Shown here piece by piece: positions 4,585 through 5,612 of a stretch of DNA of 5,612 nucleotides. Every line of letters begins with the position of its first letter. The stretch's first letter is position 1. The notes under the pieces were generated by a model. That model searched no databases and was not told the origin of the DNA. It saw only the letters and a program-made list of their open reading frames with translations. The DNA is from Kiritimatiellia bacterium (GTDB lineage Bacteria; Verrucomicrobiota; Kiritimatiellia; SLAD01), in contig SLAD01000191.1 in NCBI GenBank assembly GCA_007126995.1, positions 1-5,612 of the forward strand, in the 5' to 3' direction. The translations under genes and the position numbers were made by a program.

Positions 4585-5612
4585 TCAGTCCGTCCACTCA
4601 ATGATAAACGGACGCATGGATGTTGGGTCCACATTCATCCACCAACCATCATACTGCATGGCAATGGCTCGTGCGTTTTCATCCGCCCGATCAGGGTAAC
4701 CGGGCGACCAATGCTCATATCGCCAGCGATCGCCCGACAGCCAACCCCAGGAACCGCGCACCATTTCGTCGGTACCGCCCAACCAGGAATTACGCCCCAA
4801 CGTCGGCCAGCCGAACTGCGTTGTTAACCAGTCTTGATGCTCTTCGGAGCGTACCGTCGTCAAAATGCCATTGTGGGTTTCCGCGAAGGCACGGGCGGCC
4901 TCCCAGGTGAGGGGCGTGACGATCCAAAGGTAGTGACGTCCATCAAATGAAAATGCGCTGGTCGGGCGCTTGCCGGGATTCTCGTCCAGCTCCACCAACC
5001 CTTGCAGGCTGTGCTGCAGCAGCCGGTCCGCGTTTTGAAAGACGGGTACGTGTGCAAACGGTTTAATCGCCTCCTGGACCGCTTGCTGTGCCTGATCGTA
5101 ATCTTCATCCCGCAGCGCGCTGTACAAACCGAAGAAGAGGTTATGAAAGGTGGAATCATTGCAGACGAACCAGGTCAGATTGGTCATGTCCGCCAGCACC
5201 TCCAGATCGGTGGCGCGCATTTCGCCTAGATGCAGGCTGATTAAGGGAATGCCACTAAGCGGTTCGAGGCTTCGCATCCGGGTGCCCGGCTCAGCGCGGG
5301 TCAGGGTCAAGTGCAGTCCACCGGTGGCATCTTGCACCAAATGCTCAGCCTGACCGGGCCAATCGCGGTTGATCTGGGCGCGATAGGCGCGCAGTGCTTG
5401 GATGAGGTCATCTTCTTGTTCCAGCGGATTGGTGAACAGCAAGTTGTAGGTGGCCGTATCCTCAATCACCACTTCTTTGTTGTCCGCTTGCAGGGGGGCG
5501 CTGACCCAGACGTTGTCATTCACCACAAACTTGAACGGCCATTCGTGACGCCCGGCGAAGTCGCTCAACGGACGCCGCAATTCGAAGCGGTCGCGCACGA
5601 CCCGGGTCATTA
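4585..5612 (-). CDS. Multidomain protein: CBM48-like segment, leucine-rich segment, helical linker and C-type lectin-like domain (5' end outside window)
   Basis: 341 residues are visible from the Met at 5610, but that Met is probably internal (see findings). Residues 1-60 match the second half of a CBM48/AMPK-type glycogen-binding fold (FKFVVNDNVWVSAP, then a YNLLF strand). Residues 100-160 show leucine-rich units (SLEPLSGIPLISLHL, DLEVLADMTNLTW). Residues 163-212 are a helical, TPR-like linker. Residues 219-341 are a C-type lectin-like domain: TWEAARAF (235-242), SWLGGTD (275-281), GSWGWLSGDRW (286-296), a degenerate Ca site YPD at 305-307, WWMN at 323-326, and FIIEW near the end. There is no cysteine in the lectin-like part, so the usual disulfides are missing, which permits cytosolic folding. 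From memory, leucine-rich plus lectin-like architectures occur in PVC-group proteins, often attached to protein kinases. Function unknown; ligand or protein binding is inferred. Stop TGA is at 4587-4585. Confidence 0.85.
   Translation of the reverse strand, partial: MTRVVRDRFELRRPLSDFAGRHEWPFKFVVNDNVWVSAPLQADNKEVVIEDTATYNLLFTNPLEQEDDLIQALRAYRAQINRDWPGQAEHLVQDATGGLHLTLTRAEPGTRMRSLEPLSGIPLISLHLGEMRATDLEVLADMTNLTWFVCNDSTFHNLFFGLYSALRDEDYDQAQQAVQEAIKPFAHVPVFQNADRLLQHSLQGLVELDENPGKRPTSAFSFDGRHYLWIVTPLTWEAARAFAETHNGILTTVRSEEHQDWLTTQFGWPTLGRNSWLGGTDEMVRGSWGWLSGDRWRYEHWSPGYPDRADENARAIAMQYDGWWMNVDPTSMRPFIIEWTD

Noticed and set aside
4591..4614. CGTCC/GGACG inverted repeat after the convergent junction as a terminator
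   Set aside because: Five pairs with a 14-base loop inside the minus-strand coding region and no U-run; likely chance.

Overview
The window is a densely packed, moderately GC-rich bacterial segment with six protein genes. Five lie on the plus strand (positions 2 to 4577) and one on the minus strand (4585 to 5612). The first and last genes run off the ends of the window. I see no rRNA, tRNA, CRISPR array or insertion sequence, and no gene-free stretch longer than 43 bases. The host cannot be named from this sequence. The minus-strand protein combines a CBM48-like segment, a leucine-rich segment of the 'LxPLxGxPLxxLxL' type and a C-type lectin-like domain ending in FIIEW. From memory this style is typical of the PVC group (Lentisphaerae, Kiritimatiellota, Planctomycetes), so a PVC-type bacterium is a low-to-moderate confidence guess.

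Plus strand, in order: (1) threonine synthase, PLP-dependent with an N-terminal zinc ribbon, missing only its first few residues; (2) after a 43-base gap, a 158-residue protein with a C-terminal coiled coil, resembling the non-catalytic N-terminal module found in many polysaccharide-locus methyltransferases and glycosyltransferases; (3) a GT4-type GT-B glycosyltransferase starting inside the stop codon of gene 2 (TAATG); (4) a photolyase-like flavoprotein overlapping gene 3 by four bases (GTGA), in which the FAD domain comes first and an alpha/beta domain follows, the reverse of the usual photolyase order; (5) a small GGQ-motif release-factor-like protein with a very basic tail, starting at or just after the stop of gene 4. 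Genes 2 to 5 overlap or abut and are probably one translationally coupled operon. thrC may be its first visible member.

The functions in this operon are mixed: amino-acid synthesis, surface glycan assembly, light-driven DNA repair and ribosome rescue. Only genes 2 and 3 look like functional partners. The photolyase-like gene is the most interesting item. All the residues expected for FAD photochemistry and CPD binding can be aligned with E. coli PhrB, yet the domain order is swapped. A consensus Shine-Dalgarno and an in-frame ATG also sit exactly at the domain junction. The minus-strand gene ends tail to tail with gene 5, only 7 bases away.
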